From positions 17,905 through 68,735 of the forward strand of contig NZ_MQTQ01000093.1 in the NCBI RefSeq assembly GCF_020532805.1: a stretch of DNA of 50,831 bases. The letters run 5' to 3'. The notes below the pieces were generated by a model. That model saw nothing but the letters and a program-made list of their open reading frames with translations. It made no database searches and was not told where the DNA came from. Positions 9,556 to 18,404 of this stretch are shown here, one piece after another. The DNA is from Arthrobacter sp. SO5 (GTDB taxonomy: Bacteria; Actinomycetota; Actinomycetes; Actinomycetales; Micrococcaceae). How positions within the stretch are numbered: position 1 is the first letter of the stretch; each line of letters starts with the position of its first letter. A program made the translations under genes and the position numbers.

Positions 9556-11124
9556 TCAGCGGGTGATCAGCGCCGGGTTCGCCTGCTGGCAGACAGTGTC
9601 TCCAGCGGTCTGGTTGACGATGTCCGGGGGCAGTGCCGCCTGGCCGCCCCCGCTCGGGACGGCGCCTGCAAGGTCGCCGCCCAGGTAAACCTGGACGCCG
9701 GCGACGCCGGCGGCCGGCAGGACCTGGCTGGCCGGGACGCCGAGGAGAGCGGCGACGTCGGCGGCCACGTCGGCGAAGTCCGCACCGTAGTACACCGCAG
9801 TGGTCGGCACCGGTTTGGCGCTCAACTGCCCGGTCTTCGTGAAGCCGCCGGCCGTGAGGGCGTTGATGATTTCCTGGGTCCGGGCCGGGACCCCGGAGCC
9901 GTTGGCCACCGTGACGGGCTGCAGCGTCTTGTCGTAGCCCGCAGCCGTGGGCGCGGGGACAGGCTCGGCGCTCGCGCCGGGGCCTGCGGAAGCCCCAGTC
10001 GTCCCCGTTGGGTCAGTCAGGTCCACGTTCTTGCGCATGGCGGCGAAGAGCTGCGACGCCGCGGGTTCGGCCAGCTGCAGCCGGTTCGAGTCGCTGACGG
10101 CCGGCTCTGTAGGAACGGCCACGAACGCCACCTTGCTGACGTCGATGTTCTTCAGCCGGTTCGCGACCGTCAGCAGCGTCGGGACGGAGGCCATGCCGTC
10201 ATCGATCGTAAGGTTCCTGGTGACGACGTCGGCTATCTGGAGCATCTTGCCGGGGTTGGTGAGCGTTCCGTCGTCTTTGATCTTGCGGACCAGCGAGGAC
10301 AGGAACCCCTGTTGTCCCTTGATCCGGCCGAGGTCGCCGCCGTCGGCAAAGGCGTGGCGGGTGCGCAGGAACGCCAGGGCCTGTTCGCCCTCGACCTTGG
10401 AGGTGCCCTTCGGCAGGCGCAGTCCTGAGTCGGGGTCAAAGACGGCATCGCTGATGCAGACGTCCACGCCGCCGACGGTGTTGGATAGTTCCTTCACCGA
10501 GTTGAAGTCGGCCATCATGAAGTGGTCGATTTCCAGGCCCGTGAGCTTGTTGACCGTGTCAACGGCGCAGCCGATGCCCGCCTCGGACATCGCCGCGTTG
10601 ATCATGACGTTCTTCTGCGCCGGATATTCGCGTTTGCTTTTCTGGTCGGTGCATTTTGGGATGCCGACCAGCAGGTCGCGGGGGAAGCTGACGACGTTGA
10701 CGCGTTTGTTGTCAGCCGAAATGTCCATCAGCATCATGACGTCCGAGTGCCCGTACCCGGTGGAGTCGTCGGCTCCGCCGTACTGTGAATTCTTGCCGTC
10801 GCGGGTGTCCGAGCCGAGGATCAGGACCTGCATCCGGTCGGTCGAGTCGTTGACCGGGGCTTCGGTGGTGCCGTTGCCTGCGCCCAAGGAGGCCTTGGTG
10901 ATATTGCCCTGAAGGCGAAGGGTCCAGTAGGCGCCGAACGCTATAACACCAACCAGCAGGACCGACACTACGATGGTTCCGATTTTCAGCCAGCCGGGCA
11001 GCCCGTGCTGGGCACCCAGGTGGCGGGCCGGGCCGACGGCGGGATCCTCTGTGTGCCGGGCAGCGGCGACTGACCGAACGGGCGGGGCGGTGCCGTCTGC
11101 ACGGTTGTCACGGGGTCGAGCCAC
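9556..11124 (-). CDS. LytR-CpsA-Psr (LCP) family cell-wall glycopolymer ligase with LytR_C domain
   Basis: Transfers lipid-linked glycopolymers (teichoic acid, arabinogalactan-like or capsular chains) onto peptidoglycan outside the membrane. The 522-aa protein has a short cytoplasmic N-terminus, one membrane helix (WLKIGTIVVSVLLVGVIAFG, residues 45-64), and an LCP domain with the conserved ILGSDTRDG, DVMMLMDIS, NVVSFPRDLLV and FLRTRHAFADGGDLGRIKGQQ motifs that hold the catalytic Arg and Asp residues. The last ~130 residues are a LytR_C domain after a Pro/Ala-rich linker. Start GTG 11124 with AAGGAAGG eight bases ahead. A TAAAAT -10 is at 11160-11165. It lies between era and the five-gene unit. 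Confidence 0.93.
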   Translation of the reverse strand: MARPRDNRADGTAPPVRSVAAARHTEDPAVGPARHLGAQHGLPGWLKIGTIVVSVLLVGVIAFGAYWTLRLQGNITKASLGAGNGTTEAPVNDSTDRMQVLILGSDTRDGKNSQYGGADDSTGYGHSDVMMLMDISADNKRVNVVSFPRDLLVGIPKCTDQKSKREYPAQKNVMINAAMSEAGIGCAVDTVNKLTGLEIDHFMMADFNSVKELSNTVGGVDVCISDAVFDPDSGLRLPKGTSKVEGEQALAFLRTRHAFADGGDLGRIKGQQGFLSSLVRKIKDDGTLTNPGKMLQIADVVTRNLTIDDGMASVPTLLTVANRLKNIDVSKVAFVAVPTEPAVSDSNRLQLAEPAASQLFAAMRKNVDLTDPTGTTGASAGPGASAEPVPAPTAAGYDKTLQPVTVANGSGVPARTQEIINALTAGGFTKTGQLSAKPVPTTAVYYGADFADVAADVAALLGVPASQVLPAAGVAGVQVYLGGDLAGAVPSGGGQAALPPDIVNQTAGDTVCQQANPALITR

Positions 11125-11159
11125 AGGTCTAGCCTTCCTTCACGAACGGGAGTCTGCCA

Positions 11160-11165
11160 ATTTTA
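11160..11165 (-). promoter_or_regulatory. -10 element of the LCP gene promoter
   Basis: TAAAAT on the minus strand, within the 119-bp gap between era and the LCP gene. It would start transcription about 30 bp upstream of GTG 11124. No clear -35. Confidence 0.4.
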
Positions 11166-11243
11166 GTGTCTCAAGCTGTGAATTTCCCGGCTTGCGTGCC
11201 GCACCGGAGCGGCGGACGGCGCCAACGCGTGCCGTGCTTCCGC

Positions 11244-12203
11244 TCAGAAGCCGAGCTTGACGAGCTGTTTCGGGTCGCGCTGCCAGTCCTTGGCGACTTT
11301 CACGTGCAGGTCAAGGTAGATGCGTGCGCCGAGCAGCGCCTCGATCGCCTTCCGCGCGTTGGTGCCGACTTCACGGAGCCTCGCCCCGCCCTTGCCGATG
11401 ATGATGGCCTTCTGCGAAGGACGCTCCACGTAGAGATTGACCCGGACGTCCAGGAACGGCTTGTCTTCGGGCCGGCCCTCACGGGGCACAATCTCATCGA
11501 CCACTACCGCGAGGGAGTGCGGCAGTTCGTCGCGGACGCCCTCGAGGGCAGCTTCGCGGATGAGTTCGGCAATCATCACGGCTTCCGGCTCGTCGGTCAG
11601 GTGCCCGTCCGGGTACAGCGGCGGCGACGGCGGCATGTGGCTGATGAGCACGTCGGCCAGGGTTTGGACCTGGAAGCCGTCGGTGGCGGAGACCGGGACG
11701 ATGTCCTTCCAGCCGTCCTCGCCCAGGACGTCCCGGCCCAGGGCGGCTACGGCGAGGAGCTGTTCGGTGAGGCCCTGCCGGTCCACGGTGTCGGCCTTCG
11801 TCACGATCGCGATGATCGGCTTGTTCCCGACGGCGGCGAGCTGGGCGGCGATGAACTTATCCCCGGGCCCGATTTTCTCGTTGGCGGGCAGGCAGAAGCC
11901 GATCGCGTCGACCTCGGCGAGGGTGTCGGCCACGAGCTCGTTGAGTCGCTTGCCCAGGAGCGTGCGCGGGCGGTGCAGGCCGGGGGTGTCGACCAGGATC
12001 AGCTGCGCATCGTCCCGGTGGACGATGCCGCGGATCGTGTGCCGGGTGGTCTGCGGTTTGGCCGAGGTGATCGCCACCTTCTGGCCGACCAGTGCATTGG
12101 TCAGGGTCGACTTGCCGGCGTTGGGCCGGCCGACCAGCACCGAGAACCCGGCGCGGTAGCCGCCGTGGGCTGCTTCGCCGTCGGACTTATTCTGCTTGCT
12201 CAC
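11244..12203 (-). CDS. era: GTPase Era
   Basis: Ras-like GTPase with a KH domain that binds the 3' end of 16S rRNA and helps mature the small ribosomal subunit. The 319-aa protein has G1 GRPNAGKST (residues 25-33), G2 region TRHTIRG, G3 DTPGLH, G4 TKAD, and a C-terminal KH domain with IIIGKGGARLREVG. I use GTG 12203 (MSKQNKSDG), which has GGGAG six bases upstream and lies inside the last codons of corC (17-bp overlap). Part of the phoH-ybeY-corC-era run, which groups ribosome maturation functions. Confidence 0.97.
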   Translation of the reverse strand: MSKQNKSDGEAAHGGYRAGFSVLVGRPNAGKSTLTNALVGQKVAITSAKPQTTRHTIRGIVHRDDAQLILVDTPGLHRPRTLLGKRLNELVADTLAEVDAIGFCLPANEKIGPGDKFIAAQLAAVGNKPIIAIVTKADTVDRQGLTEQLLAVAALGRDVLGEDGWKDIVPVSATDGFQVQTLADVLISHMPPSPPLYPDGHLTDEPEAVMIAELIREAALEGVRDELPHSLAVVVDEIVPREGRPEDKPFLDVRVNLYVERPSQKAIIIGKGGARLREVGTNARKAIEALLGARIYLDLHVKVAKDWQRDPKQLVKLGF

Positions 12204-13530
12204 GTGGAACTCCCTGTTGGATTTGGACAGCCTGTTCGAGAAGCTCGTCAAGGTCGGTATCGTTTGCCGCGGCGCCTTGTGGAACGGCGGCTGCAATGAT
12301 GTGGCTGACACGGTTGCGCCGGCCCTCGAGCCGGTCGGCGCGGAGGGCCAGCCCGTGGACGTTGACCGTACTGCCGACGATCGGCACCCGCCCCAGGGCC
12401 TTGGCAAGCAGCCCGCCCACGGTGTCCACTTCGTCGTCGTCGAGCTCCAGATCAAAAAGCTCGCCCAGGTCATCGATGCTCATGCGCGCGCTCACACGGT
12501 AGCTTCCGTCGCCGAGTTCCACCGCCTCCGCACTTTCGGTGTCGTACTCGTCGACAATCTCGCCGACGATCTCCTCGATGAGGTCCTCGAGGGTGACGAG
12601 TCCGGCCGTTCCGCCGTATTCGTCGATGACGATCGCGACGTGCGTCGATTCCTTCTGGAGCTCCCGCAGCAGCTCGCTGACCGGTTTGGAGTCGGGCACG
12701 TAGCGGACCCCGCGGGCGAGTTCGTCGACCACCGGCGGCTCCTCGTCCGGGCCAAGGTTGTGGAGCGCCGCGGCCACGTCCTTGAGGTAGACGATCCCGA
12801 GGATCTGGTCCGTGTTTTCGCCGATCACCGGAATCCGGGAGTAGCCGGAGCGCAGGAACAGCGACATGGCCCGGTGCAGGGTGGAACCGGAGTCAATACA
12901 CAGGATGTCCGTCCGCGGCACCATCACGGAGCGGACGAGGGTGTCGCCGAAGTCGAATACCGACTGGATCAGCTCGGCCTCGTTGTCCTCGATGACATCG
13001 GATTCGGAGGCTCGCTCGAGGAGTTCGCGGAATTCCTCTTCGCTGAAGAACGCCTCGTTGTCGGCCGGGGCGCCCGGAGCCACGGTGCTGCCCAGGGTGA
13101 CGAGCCAGCCGGGGATGGGACCGAGCACGCCGCAGAGCCAGCGGATCAGCGGGGCCGAGAACCGGACCAGCGCGGCCGAGTGGACGCGGCCCAGCTGGCG
13201 CGGGGACACACCGACGATCACGAAGCCCACAATTGCCATGATCCCGGTCGCGATCAGACCGGCGAGCCAGACGTTGTCCAGCACGCTGTGCACCAGCACG
13301 GTCACGGCGACGGCGGAGCTCATTTCGAACCAGACCCGCCAGAACCGGAGGGCCCGCATGTGCGCCACGGGCTGCGCCATGATGCGTTTCAGCGCGGTGC
13401 CGCGGCTTTGCAGGATCGCCTGTTCGGCGTCATGGCGAGGCAGGTAGCTGAACGCTGACTCTGCGGCGGTCAGCAGCGCGGCAAGGCTCAGGGACACGAG
13501 CGCCAGGCCGGCAAGAATCAGTGGGGTCAC
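12187..13530 (-). CDS. CNNM/CorC (hemolysin C-like) transporter protein with CBS pair
   Basis: A 447-aa protein with an N-terminal DUF21/CNNM membrane domain (four hydrophobic segments, starting PLILAGLALVSLSLAALLTA), a tandem CBS-domain pair (VMVPRTDILCIDSGSTL through VTLEDLIEEIVGEI), and a C-terminal CorC_HlyC domain (DDDEVDTVGGLLAKALGRVP). Members are linked to magnesium or cobalt efflux; CBS domains usually bind adenine nucleotides. GTG at 13530 overlaps the ybeY stop as GTGA. The name 'hemolysin' is historical. The transported ion cannot be read from sequence. Confidence 0.92.
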   Translation of the reverse strand: MTPLILAGLALVSLSLAALLTAAESAFSYLPRHDAEQAILQSRGTALKRIMAQPVAHMRALRFWRVWFEMSSAVAVTVLVHSVLDNVWLAGLIATGIMAIVGFVIVGVSPRQLGRVHSAALVRFSAPLIRWLCGVLGPIPGWLVTLGSTVAPGAPADNEAFFSEEEFRELLERASESDVIEDNEAELIQSVFDFGDTLVRSVMVPRTDILCIDSGSTLHRAMSLFLRSGYSRIPVIGENTDQILGIVYLKDVAAALHNLGPDEEPPVVDELARGVRYVPDSKPVSELLRELQKESTHVAIVIDEYGGTAGLVTLEDLIEEIVGEIVDEYDTESAEAVELGDGSYRVSARMSIDDLGELFDLELDDDEVDTVGGLLAKALGRVPIVGSTVNVHGLALRADRLEGRRNRVSHIIAAAVPQGAAANDTDLDELLEQAVQIQQGVPREQAE

Positions 13531-14000
13531 TGCATCGTCTCTGACGGGGCGTCCCTGCCGGTGAAGGCGGACAGCAGCTCGCGCTGGAGGCCGAACATTT
13601 CTTCCTTCTCTTCAGGCTCCGCGTGGTCAAAGCCCAGCAGGTGCAGGATGCCGTGGGTGGTGAGCAGGAGCATCTCGTCCTGGGTGGAATGGCCGGCGTT
13701 CTTCGCCTGGATCTCGGCCACCTGCGGGCAGACGGCGATGTCGCCCAGCATGCCCTGGGGCGTCGGCTTGTCCGGGGTGCCGGGGGTGAGTTCATCCATC
13801 GGCACGGACAGCACGTCGGTCGAGCCAGGCTCGTCCATCAGCTCGATGTGCAGCTTCTCCATGGCCGGTTCGTCCACCAGCAGGATGGAGAGCTCGGCCT
13901 GTGGATGGATGAACAGCCGCTCGAAGATGAAGCGGGACAGCCGGACCAGCTCAGCCTCGTCAACGGTGAAACCGGATTCGTTGTTGACCTCGATGCTCAT
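13527..14000 (-). CDS. ybeY: Endoribonuclease YbeY
   Basis: Single-strand RNA endonuclease needed for 16S rRNA 3' maturation and ribosome quality control. The 157-aa protein contains the zinc motif HGILHLLGFDH with H116, H120 and H126, plus the conserved NDVLSVP-like stretch TDVLSVPMDE. It starts with ATG at 14000, overlapping the phoH stop by 4 bases (ATGA), and ends overlapping corC by 4 bases, so translation of all three is probably coupled. Length and motifs are normal. Confidence 0.97.
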   Translation of the reverse strand: MSIEVNNESGFTVDEAELVRLSRFIFERLFIHPQAELSILLVDEPAMEKLHIELMDEPGSTDVLSVPMDELTPGTPDKPTPQGMLGDIAVCPQVAEIQAKNAGHSTQDEMLLLTTHGILHLLGFDHAEPEEKEEMFGLQRELLSAFTGRDAPSETMQ

Positions 14001-15133
14001 GCGTGTTCTCCCCGCTTGTCGCGGGCCACGGAGTGCTTGACCCGGTTCCTCTGGATCTCGTCCCAGATGCCGTAGGCATTGACGATGTCGCCCACCAGCC
14101 GGTGCCGGACGACGTCGGACGCATCCAGGACCGTAAAGTTGACATCCTCGATGCCCTGCAGGATTTCCTCGACAATACGCAGCCCGGAGCGCGTCCCGAA
14201 CGGCAGGTCAACCTGGGTGACGTCACCGGTGACCACCATCTTTGACCCGAAGCCCAGCCGCGTCAGGAACATCTTCATCTGCTCCGGCGTGGTGTTCTGC
14301 GCCTCGTCGAGGATGATGAAGGCATCGTTGAGCGTGCGGCCGCGCATGTAGGCCAGCGGGGCGACCTCGATGGTGCCGGCAGCTATCAGCCGCGGGATGG
14401 ATTCGGGATCCATCATCTCGTGGAGTGCGTCATAGAGCGGCCGCAGGTAGGGGTCGATCTTGTCGCTGAGCGTCCCGGGCAGGAACCCGAGCCGCTCCCC
14501 CGCCTCCACGGCGGGACGGGTCAGGATGATCCGGCTGACTTCCTTCTGCTGCAGCGCCTGGACCGCCTTGGCCATGGCCAGGTACGTTTTACCGGTTCCG
14601 GCCGGGCCGATCCCGAAGATCACTGTGTTGGCGTCAATGGCGTCCACGTAGTTCTTCTGGTTCAGCGTCTTCGGCCGGATCGTCTTCCCGCGGCTCGAGA
14701 GGATGTTGTGCGTGAGCACGTCCACCGGGTTCTGCACGGACTGGCTGCGCAGCAGCGACACGAGTTGCTTCAGCACCGCCGGGGTCACGACAGTACCGCG
14801 TGCGACGAGTCCGCGCACCTCATTAAGCAACCGCATGATCCTTGGCACTTCGGCCGCGGGTCCGCTGATCGAAAGTTCGTTCCCGCGGACATGGAAGTCG
14901 ACGGCCGGGAACTGGGTTTCGATGAAACGCAGCGCCTCGTCATGGCTGCCGAGGGACTGGACCATCTGGTCGGAGTTATCGAACAGCACGACCTCCGTCC
15001 GCAGCCCGGGGAGGGAGTGGGGAAATTCACCTGCGGCGCGCTCTCCGGCGCTGATCCGGGCCTTGCCGTTCGTTGCTTCAGTCATGGGCTTGGCCCGCGG
15101 GCCTCTGGTCCCCTCCAGTTCGGAAATGGTCAC
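13997..15133 (-). CDS. phoH: PhoH family ATPase
   Basis: Cytoplasmic P-loop ATPase of the PhoH/PhoH-L family, related to the N-terminal half of superfamily 1 helicases and usually linked with RNA metabolism and YbeY. Walker A GPAGTGKT is at residues 176-183; the Walker B region reads AFIILDEAQNTTPEQMKMFLTR; VVTGDVTQVDLP is the following helicase-like motif. 378 aa from GTG 15133, where AGGGGG lies almost against the start; an in-frame ATG at 15085 (MTEATNGK) is the alternative. First gene of the phoH-ybeY-corC-era run. A TAAGAT hexamer at 15212-15217 is a possible -10. Confidence 0.95.
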   Translation of the reverse strand: MTISELEGTRGPRAKPMTEATNGKARISAGERAAGEFPHSLPGLRTEVVLFDNSDQMVQSLGSHDEALRFIETQFPAVDFHVRGNELSISGPAAEVPRIMRLLNEVRGLVARGTVVTPAVLKQLVSLLRSQSVQNPVDVLTHNILSSRGKTIRPKTLNQKNYVDAIDANTVIFGIGPAGTGKTYLAMAKAVQALQQKEVSRIILTRPAVEAGERLGFLPGTLSDKIDPYLRPLYDALHEMMDPESIPRLIAAGTIEVAPLAYMRGRTLNDAFIILDEAQNTTPEQMKMFLTRLGFGSKMVVTGDVTQVDLPFGTRSGLRIVEEILQGIEDVNFTVLDASDVVRHRLVGDIVNAYGIWDEIQRNRVKHSVARDKRGEHA

Positions 15134-15211
15134 TCCCCCTGATCCGGCCCGACGGCGGTGCTCGCCAACAGCAAGCTCACCTTCTGGTTGCGGGTCTCAG
15201 CGGGTCCTTCC

Positions 15212-15217
15212 ATCTTA
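15212..15217 (-). promoter_or_regulatory. Possible -10 element for phoH
   Basis: TAAGAT on the minus strand, about 80 bp upstream of the phoH start. No clear -35; the upstream stretch is very G/C-rich. Confidence 0.3.
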
Positions 15218-15277
15218 CGCCAGCGCGGCGCGCGGCAGTCTTCGGGCCGAAGTCAGACCCCCGGTTCGCGGGTTTAG

Positions 15278-15306
15278 GTATCAACTTCGTATCAGCCTCA
15301 TATCTT
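15278..15306 (+). promoter_or_regulatory. Three 11-bp phased repeats before the GerMN lipoprotein
   Basis: GTATCA at 15278, GTATCA at 15289 and ATATCT at 15300 are spaced exactly 11 bp apart. This is the geometry of direct-repeat operators bound by OmpR/PhoB-type response regulators. It lies in the 295-bp gap between phoH and the lipoprotein gene, about 125 bp upstream of the latter's ATG. I see nothing else firm in this gap apart from the phoH -10. Confidence 0.45.
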
Positions 15307-15428
15307 TCCCGTTGCATTTCCACCGCCCGGCCCTAAACCACAGTGCCGCGCCGCCCGCTGTGCCATGCTGGAAATCGGCCGCCACCAGCGCGGACGCGGC
15401 GCGGAAACGCGGCCACCGCAGGCGGCAT

Positions 15429-16400
15429 ATGGAAGGGACAGCGGCAATCAGGCAGCGCGGAAGTGGACAGGCAGCGGCAGGCAGGCGGATGCGTTCCGGC
15501 ATGCTGCTGCTCGTGTTGCCTGCGGCCCTCGCCCTTTCCAGCTGCGTAGCCACTCCCCAGCCCGGCGCCACCAACTCCAGCACCACTCCCTCGGCCCTGT
15601 CGGGCACGGCCTCCCCGGGCGCCCCGAGCACGAGCGCCCCGCTGGAAACCACGCAGGCCTCCAACAAAGCTCCCGTGTACTGGATCGGCCGGAGCAACGA
15701 GAGCATGTTCCTGTACCGGGAATTCCGCGATGTTCCCGAGCAGGACAACCCTGTCACCCGCGCGCTCCGGGTCATGATGTCCCAGAAGCCGCTCGACCCG
15801 GATTTTTTCACGCCGTGGCAGAACCCCAAGAAACTGGCCAGCTCCATTTCCGGCAAAAATGTGATCACGGTCGATGTCTCGCCCGATGCGTTCAACAGCA
15901 ACGTCGACGCGGACATGGCCGAGCGGGCCATCCAGCAGCTCGTCTACACCGCGACGGCGGCCGGTGCCAGCGCGGGCCTGATCGACGCCGGCCAGCAGGT
16001 CCAGGTGGTGGTGCTGGTCGACGGGCATACCGACTATGTTGCGTTCAACCATGTCCGCCTCGGCGCCCCGACTTCCCGCAGCGCGGGTATGGTGGCGCCG
16101 GTCTGGATCATTGACCCGCAGGAGGGCACTCCGGTGCAGGACGGCTCGGTCAAGGTCTCCGGCCGCAGCACCGCCGCCGGCGGCAAGCTGCGCTGGGAAA
16201 TCCTGCGGACCGACGGCAGCGTCAAGACCACGTACCTGACCGGCACCACCACTGCCTCCGCCGACCCCTCCCAGCCGGGAGCCTTCAGCCTGTCGGTGAA
16301 TCTGGGCCAGGGTAACTATGAGGCCAGGGTGTCGCAGCTGGAAGACGGCAACCCGTCCCAGAGCCTGTTCGTGGACACCCGCGGGTTCAGCGTCAAATAG
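15429..16400 (+). CDS. GerMN/Gmad2 domain lipoprotein
   Basis: Secreted lipoprotein of 323 aa. The N-terminus has a signal peptide with lipobox LALSSC (lipidated Cys at residue 39), then a Ser/Thr/Ala/Pro-rich linker. Residues ~75-205 form a GerMN domain (VTRALRVMMSQK ... VITVDVSPDAFN ... IQQLVYTATA), and the last ~110 residues an immunoglobulin-like Gmad2 domain (WIIDPQEGTPVQDGSVKVSGRS). GerMN domains occur in spore and envelope proteins and in LpqB of the MtrAB system; the role here is unknown but at the outer face of the membrane. Start ATG 15429; an ATG at 15489 (MRSGMLLL) gives a more typical signal length. It sits between phoH and rsmE in the opposite orientation. Confidence 0.85.
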   Translation: MEGTAAIRQRGSGQAAAGRRMRSGMLLLVLPAALALSSCVATPQPGATNSSTTPSALSGTASPGAPSTSAPLETTQASNKAPVYWIGRSNESMFLYREFRDVPEQDNPVTRALRVMMSQKPLDPDFFTPWQNPKKLASSISGKNVITVDVSPDAFNSNVDADMAERAIQQLVYTATAAGASAGLIDAGQQVQVVVLVDGHTDYVAFNHVRLGAPTSRSAGMVAPVWIIDPQEGTPVQDGSVKVSGRSTAAGGKLRWEILRTDGSVKTTYLTGTTTASADPSQPGAFSLSVNLGQGNYEARVSQLEDGNPSQSLFVDTRGFSVK

Positions 16401-16409
16401 CGGCGTCGG

Positions 16410-17180
16410 CTACCAGCGGCCCAGGACATCGCTCGCGAGGACGGTCGCCGCCGGCCCGGCCGTGGACGAGCGCAACACGTGGTGGCCCAGCAGCGCCGTG
16501 ACGGCCCCGGCGTCGCAGAGCCGGGTCACCTCCCGGGGGCTGATGCCGCCCTCAGGCCCCACAATCAACAGCACCTCACCCGCTCCGCCGCCCGCGGGCC
16601 GGCCCGCCTGCCAGGACTCCAGGACCTGCCGCAGGGGACGCACGGCGTCCTCGTGCAGGATCACGGCGAGCCCCGCGGCAGCCACTGCCTGCTGCAGGGC
16701 GGCGCCGTCGGCAAGGGGCCGGACTTCCGGAATCCAGGCCCGGCGCGCCTGCTTGGCGGCCGCGGTGACCACGGACTGCCACTTGGCATGCGCCTTCGCG
16801 GCGCGTTCGGCTTTCCAGCGCACAATTGAGCGTTCCGACTGCCAGGGAATGACCGCGTCGATCCCCAGTTCGGTGGCGGTCTCCGCCGCCAGTTCATCGC
16901 GGTCCCCCTTGGCGAGGGCCTGGACGAGGACCAGCCGGACGTCGGGCCGGGCCTCGGCGGAGAGTCCGGTGCACTGCACGGTCAGCTCAGCCGGCGCTGC
17001 GGCGGTGACGGTGCCCGTGAGGCGCTTGCCGGCGCCGTCGGCAATGTCCACCCTCTCCCCGACGGCGAGGCGCTTGACCGTGACCGCATGACGGGCCTCG
17101 GCGCCGCCGAGGACGAAGGTGGAACCGGGAACCTGCAGGTCCAGGGTTCCCGGGGCGGTGAAGAAGACCGGGTTGCTCAC
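16410..17180 (-). CDS. rsmE: 16S rRNA (uracil-1498-N3)-methyltransferase
   Basis: SPOUT-class methyltransferase that makes m3U1498 in 16S rRNA. 256 aa: N-terminal PUA-like domain (GGAEARHAVTVKRLAVGERVDIADG), then the knotted SAM-binding domain with KGDRDELAAETATELG, IPWQSERSIVRWK and LLIVGPEGGISPREV, the last being the family's SAM-binding loop. GTG 17180 starts two bases after the dnaJ stop. Third gene of hrcA-dnaJ-rsmE; convergent with the GerMN lipoprotein gene nine bases away. Confidence 0.96.
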   Translation of the reverse strand: MSNPVFFTAPGTLDLQVPGSTFVLGGAEARHAVTVKRLAVGERVDIADGAGKRLTGTVTAAAPAELTVQCTGLSAEARPDVRLVLVQALAKGDRDELAAETATELGIDAVIPWQSERSIVRWKAERAAKAHAKWQSVVTAAAKQARRAWIPEVRPLADGAALQQAVAAAGLAVILHEDAVRPLRQVLESWQAGRPAGGGAGEVLLIVGPEGGISPREVTRLCDAGAVTALLGHHVLRSSTAGPAATVLASDVLGRW

Positions 17181-17182
17181 CG

Positions 17183-18310
17183 CTACAGGTTACCGAGCCT
17201 GTCCCGGAGCTTGGCGAACACGCCGCCGCTCGCTGCGAGTTTGCCTTCCGCGAACTGTTCGCCGCGGAGCTTGGCGAGCTGCCGGAGCAACTCCTCCTGG
17301 GCGGCGTCGAGCTTACCGGGGGTTTCCACCTGCAGATGGACCTTAAGGTCCCCGCGGCCGTAGCCGCGCAGGTGGGTCACGCCGAGGCCGCGCAGGGTGA
17401 CAACCTCGCCGGACTGGGTGCCGGCCCTGACGTCGATCTCCTGCCGGCCGTCGAAGGTGTCCAGGCCCAGCTCGGTGCCGAGGGCCGCGGCAGTCATCGG
17501 GATGCTCATGCTGGCGTGCAGATCGTCACCGTCACGGACATAGGTGGCGTCGTTGTTGACGCGGATCTCCACGTAGAGGTCGCCGGCGGGACCACCGGCC
17601 GGGCCGGCTTCGCCCTGGCCGGAAAGCTGGATGCGGGTACCGGTGGCAACACCGGCAGGAACCTTGACCGTCAGCGAACGGCGGCTGCGGATCCGGCCCT
17701 GGCCGTTGCACTCATTGCAGGGATCCTTGATCACGGTGCCGAACCCTTCACAGGTCCCGCAGGGGGCGGCGGTCATGACCTGGCCGAGGATGGAGCGGAC
17801 GGCGCGCTGGACCTGCCCGCTGCCGCCGCAGATATCGCAACGTTCCGGGTGGCTGCCGTCGCGGCAGCAGGAGCCTTCACACGTGGGACAGGTGACGGCC
17901 GTGTCCACTTCGAGCTTCTTGTTGACGCCGAACACTGCGTCACGGAGGTCGATCCGGACGGCGATCAGGGCATCTTGCCCGCGGCGGACGCGGGACGCCG
18001 GGCCGGCCTGGCCGCCGGCGCCGAAGAACGTCTCGAAGATGTCCTGGAACGCGAAGCCCTGGCCCGAGTAGCTGCCGCCGCCGAAGCCGTTGTCGGTGCC
18101 GTTCTCGTTGCCCGTGGTGTCGTAGACCCGGCGTTTCTGCGGATCCGAGAGCACCTCGTAGGCGTGGGTGACGGCCTTGAACCGATCGGAGGCGTCGTCC
18201 CCCGGGTTCACGTCCGGGTGGAGGTTCCGTGCAAGTTTGCGGTAAGCCTTCTTGATTTCTTCGCCCGTTGCATCGCGGGTGACTCCAAGAACGTCGTAAT
18301 GGCTGCTCAA
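17183..18310 (-). CDS. dnaJ: Molecular chaperone DnaJ (DnaJ2 type, hrcA-linked)
   Basis: Hsp40 co-chaperone that delivers unfolded proteins to DnaK and stimulates its ATPase. J domain with HPD at residues 31-33, a Gly/Phe-rich stretch (GFGGGSYSGQGFAF), a zinc-finger region with four CxxC pairs (CPTC, CDIC, CGTC, CNEC), and the C-terminal substrate-binding domains. I start at TTG 18310 (MSSHYDVLGV) because AGGAAGAG lies about nine bases upstream; the frame runs 14 unconserved codons further to 18352. The first zinc repeat ends GSCC rather than GSG, a feature I associate with actinobacterial DnaJ2. Downstream of hrcA, so probably under CIRCE/HrcA control. Confidence 0.95.
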   Translation of the reverse strand: MSSHYDVLGVTRDATGEEIKKAYRKLARNLHPDVNPGDDASDRFKAVTHAYEVLSDPQKRRVYDTTGNENGTDNGFGGGSYSGQGFAFQDIFETFFGAGGQAGPASRVRRGQDALIAVRIDLRDAVFGVNKKLEVDTAVTCPTCEGSCCRDGSHPERCDICGGSGQVQRAVRSILGQVMTAAPCGTCEGFGTVIKDPCNECNGQGRIRSRRSLTVKVPAGVATGTRIQLSGQGEAGPAGGPAGDLYVEIRVNNDATYVRDGDDLHASMSIPMTAAALGTELGLDTFDGRQEIDVRAGTQSGEVVTLRGLGVTHLRGYGRGDLKVHLQVETPGKLDAAQEELLRQLAKLRGEQFAEGKLAASGGVFAKLRDRLGNL

Positions 18311-18404
18311 AGTTCGTATCTCTTCCTGGTTGTACTTACCTGCTAGGCGCAAGAAGCCTGGTCTGCAGCGGCGCGGCGGCCGCTGGCGTGGGTGCTCGGG
18401 GTAC

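Noticed and set aside
12196..13458. A 420-codon plus-strand frame opposite corC
   Set aside because: Antisense shadow of a clear CBS-domain protein.
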